Source: JADLEX01 sp964586775
GTDB taxonomy: Bacteria; Lernaellota; Lernaellaia; JACKCT01
Length of the DNA: 17,841 nucleotides
Direction of reading: 5' to 3'
Assembly (NCBI GenBank): GCA_964586775.1
Contig: CAZPJD010000117.1
Span: forward strand, 1-17,841
Of the stretch, positions 7,146 to 14,360 are shown piece by piece. Positions within the stretch are counted from its first letter, which is position 1, and every line of letters begins with the position of its first letter. The position numbers and the translations under genes are program-made. The notes under the pieces are model-generated. The model ran no database searches and was not told the DNA's origin. It saw only the letters and a list, made by a program, of their open reading frames with translations.

Positions 7146-7949
7146 ATGCGCAACTTCATCATCTTTGCCGGCCTGACCTTGGCGATCGCGTCCACGGCGC
7201 GCGCGCAGTCGCCGTGCGCGGCGGCGGATTTCGCCGCGTGGACGACCGCCGCCGCATCGGGCCGCGAAGATGTGGCGAACGCAGCGGTCGCCCGGTGGAA
7301 GTCGGCGTGTGCGTGCGCGGGCGACGACGCGCCGTGCGTCGCGATTCCGACCGATTCGGGCGAGCGCGCGGTGTCGCCTGCCGAACTGTCTCGCGCTGCG
7401 GCGCAGGCCGCGAAGTGGGTGCGCGCCACGCGCGCGTTTTGCGCGGGCCTGTCCGGCGGCGACGGCGATCCGATCGCCGTCGGGGCGTGCTGGGATCGAC
7501 GCGCCGCCGCGATGACCGGCATCGACGACGCGCTTGCACGTGAGATGCTCGCCGCGCCGATCGCCGCCGCCGCCGCGAAGCTCGCCGAGGACGACGCGTT
7601 CGCAGCGCCCACGTATTCCGACACCACGATGAGCGATCCCTCGCCGGGTTCGGATTTCGCGCTGCGTGCGAAGGCGCAGGCCGAAGAACTCGCCGCCGAG
7701 ATCTGCGCCATGCGCGCCGAGACCGAGAAGTTGCGCGAACGGCTCGACAACATGCGCCGCCAACCGCTGTTCATTCGCGGCGAGCAGGAGCCGCGCATCG
7801 TGGCCACGCAGAACGATCTGCGCCGCATCGGCGACGCGCTGGAACGCGCGCGCGGCCGCTTCGAGACCTTCGCGGGCCGATCCTTCGATCCGTTGCGCGA
7901 CTGCGTTCCCGCGAAACCCGACGCGCCGAAGCCCGCCCTCTCGAACTGA
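7146..7949 (+). CDS. Predicted secreted protein of unknown function
   Basis: 267 residues from ATG 7146. Residues 1-20 form a signal peptide ending TARA-QS (AxA type), so the product should be periplasmic or exported. The mature part is Ala-rich and helical, with Cys residues in the first half (CAAADF, CACAGDDAPC, FCAGL, ACWDRR) that could form disulfides, and a likely coiled coil in the second half (AEELAAEICAMRAETEKLRERL). I do not recognise a family. GTG 7131 in the same frame is an alternative start, but ATG 7146 places the positive charge and hydrophobic core correctly. It lies 28 bases after the zinc-ribbon gene on the same strand, probably in one transcript. Confidence 0.65.
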   Translation: MRNFIIFAGLTLAIASTARAQSPCAAADFAAWTTAAASGREDVANAAVARWKSACACAGDDAPCVAIPTDSGERAVSPAELSRAAAQAAKWVRATRAFCAGLSGGDGDPIAVGACWDRRAAAMTGIDDALAREMLAAPIAAAAAKLAEDDAFAAPTYSDTTMSDPSPGSDFALRAKAQAEELAAEICAMRAETEKLRERLDNMRRQPLFIRGEQEPRIVATQNDLRRIGDALERARGRFETFAGRSFDPLRDCVPAKPDAPKPALSN

Positions 7950-7955
7950 TCCAAC

Positions 7956-7984
7956 TTGAACGCGGCGCGCCGCACCCGTAAGGT
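7956..7984 (+). promoter_or_regulatory. Weak internal promoter candidate
   Basis: TTGAAC, a 17-base GC-rich spacer, then TAAGGT, in the short gap before the double-zinc-ribbon gene. The -35 matches 4/6 and the -10 3/6. It could give separate expression of that gene, but it is weak. Confidence 0.25.
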
Positions 7985-7999
7985 GACCTCTTCACTCAT

Positions 8000-8004
8000 G
8001 GAGG
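8000..8004 (+). promoter_or_regulatory. Ribosome binding site deciding the start of the next gene
   Basis: GGAGG lies 5 bases before ATG 8010. Upstream in-frame starts (TTG 7956, ATG 7998) overlap or precede this site and would add residues without zinc-ribbon character, so 8010 is preferred. Confidence 0.7.
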
Positions 8005-8009
8005 ATGCG

Positions 8010-9071
8010 ATGGCCGCGTGCACCGGATGTTCGGCGGATCTGGCCGGCGGCGAACTGTTTTGCCCCTATTGCGGGACGTCCGCGCCCGGCGCGTCGGCGA
8101 CCGCGCCCGCGGCGTCGGGCGAATTGCACGCGAAATCGAGCGACGCCGGCGCAACGGGCTTCGGCCGCGAGGTGCGGACGTTCTCGTGCAGTTCCTGCGG
8201 CGCGACGGTGAGCTGGGACCCGGCGAAGCTCGCATCCACGTGCGCGTATTGCGGATCGGCCACGGTCGTCGAAGCGCCGGCGGGCGACGAATCGCGCCCA
8301 TCGCGCGTGGTACCCTTCGCGCTGGACGCCAAGGCCGCCGAACAGCGGTTTCGTTCGTGGCTCGGCAAGGGGTGGTTTCGGCCGCGCGATCTGCAAACGT
8401 CGAGCCTCATCGGCGAGATGCGCGGCGTGTATCTGCCGTTCTGGGCCTTTGACGCCGACGCCGATTCCGATTGGACCGCATCGGCGGGATACAACTACCA
8501 AGAACAGGAAGCCTACACCGCGACCGAGAACGGTCGCCCCGTGACGCGCACGCGCATGGTCACGAAGACCCGTTGGCAGCCCGCCCGCGGCACGCACCGC
8601 GAGCACTACGACGACTGGATGATCGCGGCCACCAAGGGCGTGGACGCGCCGCTGCTGGCGAAGATCTTCCCGTATCGCACGAATGAGGCCCGCCCTTACG
8701 ACGCGGCGTATCTGGCCGGCTTCGGCGCGGAGCGCCCCGCCATGCGCGCCGACGAATTGCGCCAAAACGCGGCCAACGCCCTTTACCAAAAGGAGGTCGA
8801 GGCGTGCGGCAAGATGGTGCCCGGCGATACGCATCGCGACCTGAACGTGAGCACGCGGTTTTCGAACTGGGCTTACGATCTGGTGCTCGCGCCGCTGTGG
8901 ATCTCCAGTTACCGCTACAAGGACCAGCCATTCCGGTTTCTCATCAACGGCCAAACGGGAGAGGTGCAGGGCCACGCGCCGATCTCGAAAGCCCGCGTTG
9001 CCTTGGCGATCGGCATCGCGCTCGCCGCGGCGACCGCGGCGGCGGTCGTGCTGGGGATCTTGAAGGGTTAA
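8010..9071 (+). CDS. Double zinc-ribbon protein with C-terminal membrane helix
   Basis: 353 residues. The first zinc ribbon uses C4, C7, C18 and C21; after a low-complexity Ala/Ser linker, a second uses C60, C63, C78 and C81. A central domain (about residues 95-325) contains FALDAKAAEQRFRSWLGKGW, RGVYLPFWAFDADADSDW, a Tyr-rich stretch, and a C-terminal block with LINGQTGEVQG. The last residues (about 330-350) are an Ala/Leu/Val-rich transmembrane helix. This layout is a known uncharacterised family often mislabelled as TFIIB-type or PriA-like zinc ribbon. Its tail-anchored position suggests a cytosolic domain at the membrane. It is the third gene of a same-strand run, two of which carry zinc ribbons, so a shared membrane or envelope-stress role is plausible but not shown. 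Confidence 0.72.
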   Translation: MAACTGCSADLAGGELFCPYCGTSAPGASATAPAASGELHAKSSDAGATGFGREVRTFSCSSCGATVSWDPAKLASTCAYCGSATVVEAPAGDESRPSRVVPFALDAKAAEQRFRSWLGKGWFRPRDLQTSSLIGEMRGVYLPFWAFDADADSDWTASAGYNYQEQEAYTATENGRPVTRTRMVTKTRWQPARGTHREHYDDWMIAATKGVDAPLLAKIFPYRTNEARPYDAAYLAGFGAERPAMRADELRQNAANALYQKEVEACGKMVPGDTHRDLNVSTRFSNWAYDLVLAPLWISSYRYKDQPFRFLINGQTGEVQGHAPISKARVALAIGIALAAATAAAVVLGILKG

Positions 9072-9093
9072 ACGCGATCGCGGCGACATGATA

Positions 9094-9111
9094 ACGTGAT
9101 TCTCGTCACGT
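9094..9111. promoter_or_regulatory. Inverted repeat, operator-like
   Basis: A perfect 6-base dyad, ACGTGA-N6-TCACGT, in a relatively AT-rich patch between the zinc-ribbon gene stop and the large lipoprotein gene. It has no T-run after it, so it is a poor terminator. It fits a dimeric regulator site acting on the downstream lipoprotein gene. Confidence 0.35.
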
Positions 9112-9128
9112 AATTCCGGAAAACAGGC

Positions 9129-9155
9129 TTGCTTTTCCTTCGACCGGTGTACCCT
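9129..9155 (+). promoter_or_regulatory. Weak promoter candidate for the Asp-rich lipoprotein
   Basis: TTGCTT (9129-9134) and TACCCT (9150-9155) with a short 15-base spacer and a TG just before the -10, downstream of the dyad at 9094-9111. Weak match; given because position and order are right. Confidence 0.25.
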
Positions 9156-9206
9156 CTTCACCGACAGTTCCATTGAATTCCCTCGGGGCCGGGTCGGGAG
9201 GAAGCC

Positions 9207-11870
9207 ATGTCCACGCTCGCAATGCGGTTCTTTTGTCTCGTCCTGTTCATGGCCATTTTCGTCACCGGTTGCGCCTGTGGCGATGACCCTTCGACAGGCT
9301 CAGGGCAGGCTGACGATGACAGCGGCGGCCCGAGCGACGACGACTCCGATGACGATTCCGATGACGATGCCGACGACGACGTCGCCGACGTGGACAGCGC
9401 CCAGGACGTGGCCCGTTACATCGTCGAGGAGCTCGGCGCGACGGGGGCCAACGGCTCGTTCATGGCCTACATCGTCACCCTGCCGCTGGCGGCCGGCGAC
9501 GCGATCGCCCCGGCCGAGGGGACGAGCGCATTCGCGCCCACGGGCCCCTACTGGTTCGCCTACCTCGACGACGACCCCTTCGCCGCGTTCGAGCACGACG
9601 TGCGCTATCTGTTCATCGACGACGCGACCGGCGAGGTCACCGTCGAAACGCAAAGCTGGTGGCCGGAGCTGAACGGCGAGACCCTGTGGGCGAGCGATGT
9701 TTCGACGCTCAACCTCTTCAAGGCTGAGGAGCCGATGTCGTCGGCGAAGCGCGCGACCGGCGGCGGCCTCGCGCCGCTCGACGACGCGGTGGACGGCGAC
9801 TACGGCGACGCGCCCGACGACACCGACGCATACCAGGGCGTCGAGGGCGTGGTGGCGGGCAAATTCCCCACGCTGCATGACACGGCGAACTCGGCGGACG
9901 ATCGACCCGGCGGGCACGCGCTGACCGTGGGCGAGGAAACGCTCGGGCCGAATGTGTCGATGGAGGATGACGCCGACGATGCGGATGACGTGGACGGCGT
10001 GCCGAACCTGGTGGACCAGGACGCCGACGATCGCGAGATCTACTGGGCGTTTTATCCCGACTACGCGAGCAAATCGCTCGACGTGCGGTTCTTGGTGAAC
10101 GTGGCGGTGGACGCGAACGCGCCCGAGACGGAGCGTTACATCAACATCCTCGTCGATCAAAACCGCGACGGCGCATGGAAGAAAAACGCGACGGGCGACG
10201 AGTGGCTCGTGCAAAACTTCGCGGCGGACGTGGCCCCCGGCACGGACGAATGGGTGTGGACGGACGAGGCGTCGATGCCGCTCGGCGCGGCCAACAAGTT
10301 CGGCTACGAGCAGTGGATCCGCGTGGCGCTCACGCGGGAGACGATCGACGACGCGCCCTTCGGCGGCGACGGCTGGGACGGATCGGGCGAGTTTGAATAC
10401 GGTGAGATCGAGGACCACTACTTCAACTTCACGCCGTGGAATGGCCCGGGCGATGGCGGCAGTGGCGGCGACGACGACACGAGCGATGACGACATCGACG
10501 ACGATACCGACGACGACGCGGACGACGACGGCGGCGGCGATGACGACGACAACCCCGGCCCGGAAAATCCGGGGCGCGACGACCCCGGCGAGGGCGTCGA
10601 GCCCAAGGAGTGCGTGTATATCTGCGCCGAGGACATGATCGTCATTCCCATCTCGTGCAAGGCGCTCGTCATCAACCTGGGCGATCACGAAGGCGCGGAC
10701 TGGATGAAGAAAAACGGCGAGAACGCCCAGGACTTCTACGGCGCACGTCTCGGCGGCGCGAACGTGACGCGCCTCGACCGGCCCACCGCCGAGGACGCGC
10801 TCGACGCGATCAAGGACTTCATCAACGCGAGCCTTTGCCTCGACGAACTGCACATCTACATCACCGGCCACGGAAGCAAGGACGGCTGGATCCGCGCTCA
10901 GAACGGCAAGGGCAAGCTGAAGGTGTCCGAGATCGACGAGATCCTGGACAACAAGCCGCACTGCCCGAGCCCGATGAACTACTACGCGGGCGAGTGCCGG
11001 CAGCCGGGGTTCTGCAATCTCAATTTCCTGATTCAGAGCTGCTACTCGGGCAACTTCCTCGAAGGCGACGACTCGCTCAAGCGCGACGGCGTGAACACGC
11101 TGACGTCGGCGAGCAAGTCGAAGTCGTCGTACGCCAAACCCGACGGCGACGGCAGTCAGTTGTCGGGTTCTTACTGGGACGCGTGGGAAAACAATCAGGC
11201 CGACGATCCACCAAACGGCGACGGCGACGGCGAGGTCTCGAACGAAGAGGCCATGAAGTGGGCGAAGGACAACATGGGCGGGCCCAACAGCGATCCGCAG
11301 TCGAACGCCGGCGCGGACTGCGAGTGCGTGTGCAGCATGCCCGAAGACCCGCCGGACGACGAAGGCTGGTGGGATGATTCCGGCGGCGATCCGCCGCAGA
11401 CGCCATTCCTCGACATTCTGAGCTACGCGACGGTCTTCGACGACGATGGCGTAACGGCCATGATCGACGTGGCCGGCGAACTGCCCGACGCCGGGCCGGG
11501 TCAATTCGAGTGGTACGTGCTTCTCGACGCGAGCCCGTCCGCGCCGAACGATCCCGCGCCCGGTCGTTTTCAGGGCGCGGACGTATTCATGGTCCTGCAA
11601 TACAACAACGGCGTGTTCAACCTGCTGCTCTTCAAATACAACGCGGGAGCGGAGAACTGGCAGCCGGTCCCGAACCCCGGCGGTCAGACGAACCACAGCG
11701 GCACGCACGTCGTCATGCACTTCCCATACGCGATTCTGGGCCTCGCGCAGGGCGACATGGCGCCGTTCCGCGCGGCGACGTGGGGCATCGAAGGCCCGAG
11801 CCAGTACGGCGACGATACGGAATGGATCAACTACTCCGACCGCCGCTTCGCTTGCCTGTATCGGGAGTGA
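9207..11870 (+). CDS. Asp-rich surface lipoprotein with GEVED-like and caspase-like domains
   Basis: 887 residues, ATG with a GGGAGGA ribosome site. A signal peptide ends at FVTGC, lipidating C22. An Asp-rich linker follows (DDDSDDDSDDDADDD) and then an unrecognised region (about 45-190). Residues about 195-411 open with DYGDAPD and close with GEFEYGEIEDHYF, the hallmarks of the GEVED-type beta domain. A second Asp linker (415-450) leads to a caspase-like clan CD domain (about 470-705): YITGHGSKDG gives H555 and LIQSCYSGNF gives C612, the expected catalytic dyad. A perfect EF-hand-type loop, N670 to E681 (NGDGDGEVSNEE), follows, then CECVC. Residues about 735-887 are an unrecognised beta-rich domain. 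Clan CD enzymes cut after specific residues and some need calcium, which the loop may supply. The GAC/GAT-rich linkers are typical of some deltaproteobacteria-like lineages. Substrate unknown. Confidence 0.82.
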   Translation: MSTLAMRFFCLVLFMAIFVTGCACGDDPSTGSGQADDDSGGPSDDDSDDDSDDDADDDVADVDSAQDVARYIVEELGATGANGSFMAYIVTLPLAAGDAIAPAEGTSAFAPTGPYWFAYLDDDPFAAFEHDVRYLFIDDATGEVTVETQSWWPELNGETLWASDVSTLNLFKAEEPMSSAKRATGGGLAPLDDAVDGDYGDAPDDTDAYQGVEGVVAGKFPTLHDTANSADDRPGGHALTVGEETLGPNVSMEDDADDADDVDGVPNLVDQDADDREIYWAFYPDYASKSLDVRFLVNVAVDANAPETERYINILVDQNRDGAWKKNATGDEWLVQNFAADVAPGTDEWVWTDEASMPLGAANKFGYEQWIRVALTRETIDDAPFGGDGWDGSGEFEYGEIEDHYFNFTPWNGPGDGGSGGDDDTSDDDIDDDTDDDADDDGGGDDDDNPGPENPGRDDPGEGVEPKECVYICAEDMIVIPISCKALVINLGDHEGADWMKKNGENAQDFYGARLGGANVTRLDRPTAEDALDAIKDFINASLCLDELHIYITGHGSKDGWIRAQNGKGKLKVSEIDEILDNKPHCPSPMNYYAGECRQPGFCNLNFLIQSCYSGNFLEGDDSLKRDGVNTLTSASKSKSSYAKPDGDGSQLSGSYWDAWENNQADDPPNGDGDGEVSNEEAMKWAKDNMGGPNSDPQSNAGADCECVCSMPEDPPDDEGWWDDSGGDPPQTPFLDILSYATVFDDDGVTAMIDVAGELPDAGPGQFEWYVLLDASPSAPNDPAPGRFQGADVFMVLQYNNGVFNLLLFKYNAGAENWQPVPNPGGQTNHSGTHVVMHFPYAILGLAQGDMAPFRAATWGIEGPSQYGDDTEWINYSDRRFACLYRE
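9287..9307 (+). repeat. Short palindrome-like element read in frame as STGSGQ
   Basis: CCCTTCGACAGGCTCAGGG sits directly after the lipidated Cys, adding P-S-T-G-S-G-Q before the Asp linker. From memory, near-identical copies are dispersed in many high-GC environmental genomes, both between and inside genes. A diverged relative may lie on the other strand near 12007-12025. It looks like an inserted dispersed element tolerated in a flexible linker. Confidence 0.5.
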
Positions 11871-11903
11871 TCGCAAGGCGCTAACGAGGGAAATGCTCCG
11901 ATG

Positions 11904-11955
11904 ATTGTGGCGCGGGCGCCCAATTGGAATTGTGGCGCGGGCGCCCTCGCCCGCG
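11904..11955. repeat. Tandem copy and hairpin, first REP-like unit
   Basis: An 18-base perfect direct repeat (ATTGTGGCGCGGGCGCCC) occurs at 11904-11921 and 11929-11946. The second copy runs into a perfect 8-bp hairpin, CGCGGGCG (11936-11943), loop CCCT, CGCCCGCG (11948-11955). It lies between two convergent genes and has no T-run. Confidence 0.7.
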
Positions 11956-11970
11956 TCGAGGCGAGATCGG

Positions 11971-12035
11971 ACCCGGCCGGAGGCGGCCGGGCCACACATC
12001 CTTTGGCCTGACCCGGTCGAGGGCGGCCGGGCCAC
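11971..12035. repeat. Two GC-rich hairpin repeats, REP-like
   Basis: Two 25-base copies (11971-11995 and 12011-12035) match at 22 positions and are 40 bases apart. The first folds into a perfect 8-bp hairpin, CCCGGCCG (11972-11979), loop GAGG, CGGCCGGG (11984-11991). The second forms the same stem with one T/G wobble. With the unit to the left they form three hairpins in the convergent junction, able to stop or stabilise transcripts from both sides. Layout resembles REP/BIME elements. Confidence 0.7.
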
Positions 12036-12047
12036 GGTAAGTTCGAT

Positions 12048-14204
12048 CTACACGCGGAACTGGGCGACGATATCGCGCAGCGTTTTTGCGAGTCCGTCCA
12101 TCGACTCCGCCGCTCCGTGCGTGCGCCCAGCCCCCTGCGCCGTCTCGCGCGCGGCGGTGTTGACGCCCTGGATGTTTCGCGACACCTCCTGCACGCCGAT
12201 GGTCGCCTCGCGGATGCCGCGCACCACGTCGCGCTCGATGCCCTCCGAAAGTTGCGTCACGCGGGTCGAGACCGCCGTCGCCGACTCCGATGCCCCGCCC
12301 ACCGATCGGGCGATCTCCTGCGTCGTCGCGGTCTGCTCGGCCACCGCCGACGCGATGGTCTGCGTGATGCCGTCGATTTCCGTGATGACCTGTCCGATGT
12401 CGCCGATCGCGTGAACCGCTTTGTCGGTCTTTTCGCGGATCGCGTCGATCTGCCGCGCGATCTCGCTCGTTGCCTGCGCGGTCTGCTGGGCGAGTTCCTT
12501 GACCTCTTTCGCGACCACGGCGAAGCCCTTGCCCGCGTCGCCCGCGCTGGCGGCCTCGATGGTCGCGTTCAGGGCCAGCAGGTTCGTCTGATCGGCGATG
12601 TCGCTGATCATCACCGCCACTCGACCGATCTCCATCGACCCGCGCCGCAGTTCGTCCATCACGCCCTCGGCGTCGGTCGCCTGGCGCGTCGCCTTGCCCG
12701 CAATGGCCGCCGCCCGTTCGCAGTTGCGGCTCACCTCGTCGAGCGACGACGTCATCTCTTCCACCGCGGTCGCCACGGTCGTCACGCTCGTGGACATCTC
12801 CTCCGCCGCTGACGCGATCACGTTGACGTTTTGCGACACGAACTCCGTCGCCGCTTTCACCCCGGTGACATTCGCCGTGATCTGCTCCGCCGCCGTCGCC
12901 ACCGCGCCCGACTGGCGCGAAGACTCCTCCGCGCCGCTCGCCAGTTGATTGGCCACGACCGTCAGATCCGTCGCCGTCTCGGCGAGGCGCTGCGTGTTGT
13001 TGGTCACGTCGCGCATCGATTGACGCAGTCGCTCGGTGAAGGCGTTGAATGTGCCCGCCAGATCGCCGAGTTCATCCACCGAGTCCACCTCCACTTTGGC
13101 CGTCAGATCGCCCTCGGCCACGCGGTTGATCGCCGCCACCGTGGACGCGACCGGTCGGGTGATGGAACGCGCCGAGAGCAGCGCGATCACCACGACCGCC
13201 GCCGCGATGAACGCCGCCACGAGCGCGATGGCCATCGCCACGCGACGCAGCGGAGCCTTCGCCTCGTGAAGCGCGATTTCGGCGACGAGGGCCCAGTCGA
13301 GCCCTGCGACATCGAGCTTGGTGTAACAGGTCTTGACGGGGGTGCCGTGCGCGTCGAGACCGGTCGCGCAAGCCTCCGATCCGCCGAGCGCCGCGGTGAC
13401 CGCGTCCGTCTCGACCTTCTCCGAGAGAATCGTCGATCCCGACGCGAATCGCGAATCCGAGCGCATCGTGCGATCCGCGCCCGCCAGCCACGTCTGGCCG
13501 GTTTCGCCGAGTCCCGTCGCCTCCTGCACGATGGCGTTGATGTCGCCGGCGGCCGCCTGCACGATCATCGCGCCGATCATCTTGCCGTCGTCGCCGTGAA
13601 CCGGCGCACCGACGAACGCGACGGGCTTGTTGCCGATCGGCGCGTAAGCCGAGTAGTCCTCGAAGGCCACGTGATTCTTCTCCACCACGTTTTTCCACAC
13701 GCGAAACAGGCCGCTTTTCGCAAGGTCCGTCGTGCGCACGTTCTTGCCCAGATCGTCGTGCTTCGAAGAGGTGTACATGATGTGCCCGTGGGCCGAGCAC
13801 ACGAGCATGACATCGCCGTATTTCTTGAGGTCCGCCAGGCGGGCCACCTGCGCGCCGCGCGTCGCCCACAGATCGCGGTAGCGGTCGGTCGCGATGTCGT
13901 AGTTTCCGTCGGGGCTCGTTTGCATGTCCACGTGATACGTACGCAGGTCTTTAAACAGTTCGGCCACGTCGCGGCTTCCGGCCAGCACCTCCATATCGAC
14001 CTCGGCCTGACGCAGGTAGTTTTCGACCTGATTCTTTTTGATCGTACGAATCGCGGAGAGTTTCTCCTCGGCCTCGCGATCGAGCGCCCGGTCGATGGAC
14101 CGGTAGTTGATCGCGCCGAGGATCAGAATCGGGACGATCCCGATTCCGAGACAAATGGACAGCAACTTGCGCGCAAGACTCCGACGGATGAACGACAACG
14201 CCAT
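12048..14204 (-). CDS. Methyl-accepting chemotaxis protein
   Basis: 718 residues from ATG 14204, which has a TGGGGG ribosome-like stretch 7 bases upstream; the longer TTG start at 14234 adds ten residues ahead of the natural membrane anchor and is less likely. Layout: TM1 (about 12-33), a large periplasmic sensor of dCache type (about 40-315), TM2 (about 323-345), HAMP (about 345-400, with RSITRPVASTVAAINRVAEGDL), and the cytoplasmic signalling coil to the end. The tip at about 537-552 reads ADQTNLLALNATIEAAS, the CheA/CheW-contacting motif. No C-terminal NWETF-like tether for CheR is seen. It senses an extracellular ligand and signals to flagella or to a gliding/pilus system. No che gene is nearby, so it is an orphan receptor. 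Confidence 0.93.
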   Translation of the reverse strand: MALSFIRRSLARKLLSICLGIGIVPILILGAINYRSIDRALDREAEEKLSAIRTIKKNQVENYLRQAEVDMEVLAGSRDVAELFKDLRTYHVDMQTSPDGNYDIATDRYRDLWATRGAQVARLADLKKYGDVMLVCSAHGHIMYTSSKHDDLGKNVRTTDLAKSGLFRVWKNVVEKNHVAFEDYSAYAPIGNKPVAFVGAPVHGDDGKMIGAMIVQAAAGDINAIVQEATGLGETGQTWLAGADRTMRSDSRFASGSTILSEKVETDAVTAALGGSEACATGLDAHGTPVKTCYTKLDVAGLDWALVAEIALHEAKAPLRRVAMAIALVAAFIAAAVVVIALLSARSITRPVASTVAAINRVAEGDLTAKVEVDSVDELGDLAGTFNAFTERLRQSMRDVTNNTQRLAETATDLTVVANQLASGAEESSRQSGAVATAAEQITANVTGVKAATEFVSQNVNVIASAAEEMSTSVTTVATAVEEMTSSLDEVSRNCERAAAIAGKATRQATDAEGVMDELRRGSMEIGRVAVMISDIADQTNLLALNATIEAASAGDAGKGFAVVAKEVKELAQQTAQATSEIARQIDAIREKTDKAVHAIGDIGQVITEIDGITQTIASAVAEQTATTQEIARSVGGASESATAVSTRVTQLSEGIERDVVRGIREATIGVQEVSRNIQGVNTAARETAQGAGRTHGAAESMDGLAKTLRDIVAQFRV

Positions 14205-14360
14205 TGCGAACCCCCAAGGAAATGAAAAGCGCAATCCCGCTATCCGTCGTATCGAGCCGATGGATTCGCACCTGAAGCATCTTTTTTTATTCGGCGAAAC
14301 CGGAACGAAGAACTGCCCGAATTGTGGGAATCGAGGCGGAATCCGCGACGAGACGGGCGC

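Noticed and set aside
9300..12035. Long minus-strand open frame opposite the Asp-rich lipoprotein
   Set aside because: It is rich in Val, Arg and His, as expected when GAC/GAT codons are read in reverse; it has no domain motif, and the plus-strand gene has clear motifs, a signal peptide and a ribosome site.
12831..14225. 464-codon plus-strand frame opposite the chemotaxis receptor
   Set aside because: Arg/His/Val-rich shadow of the receptor gene with no recognisable domain.
14282..14288. T7 run as a terminator
   Set aside because: It is on the plus strand, whereas the gene that ends nearby runs on the minus strand; no stable hairpin precedes it.
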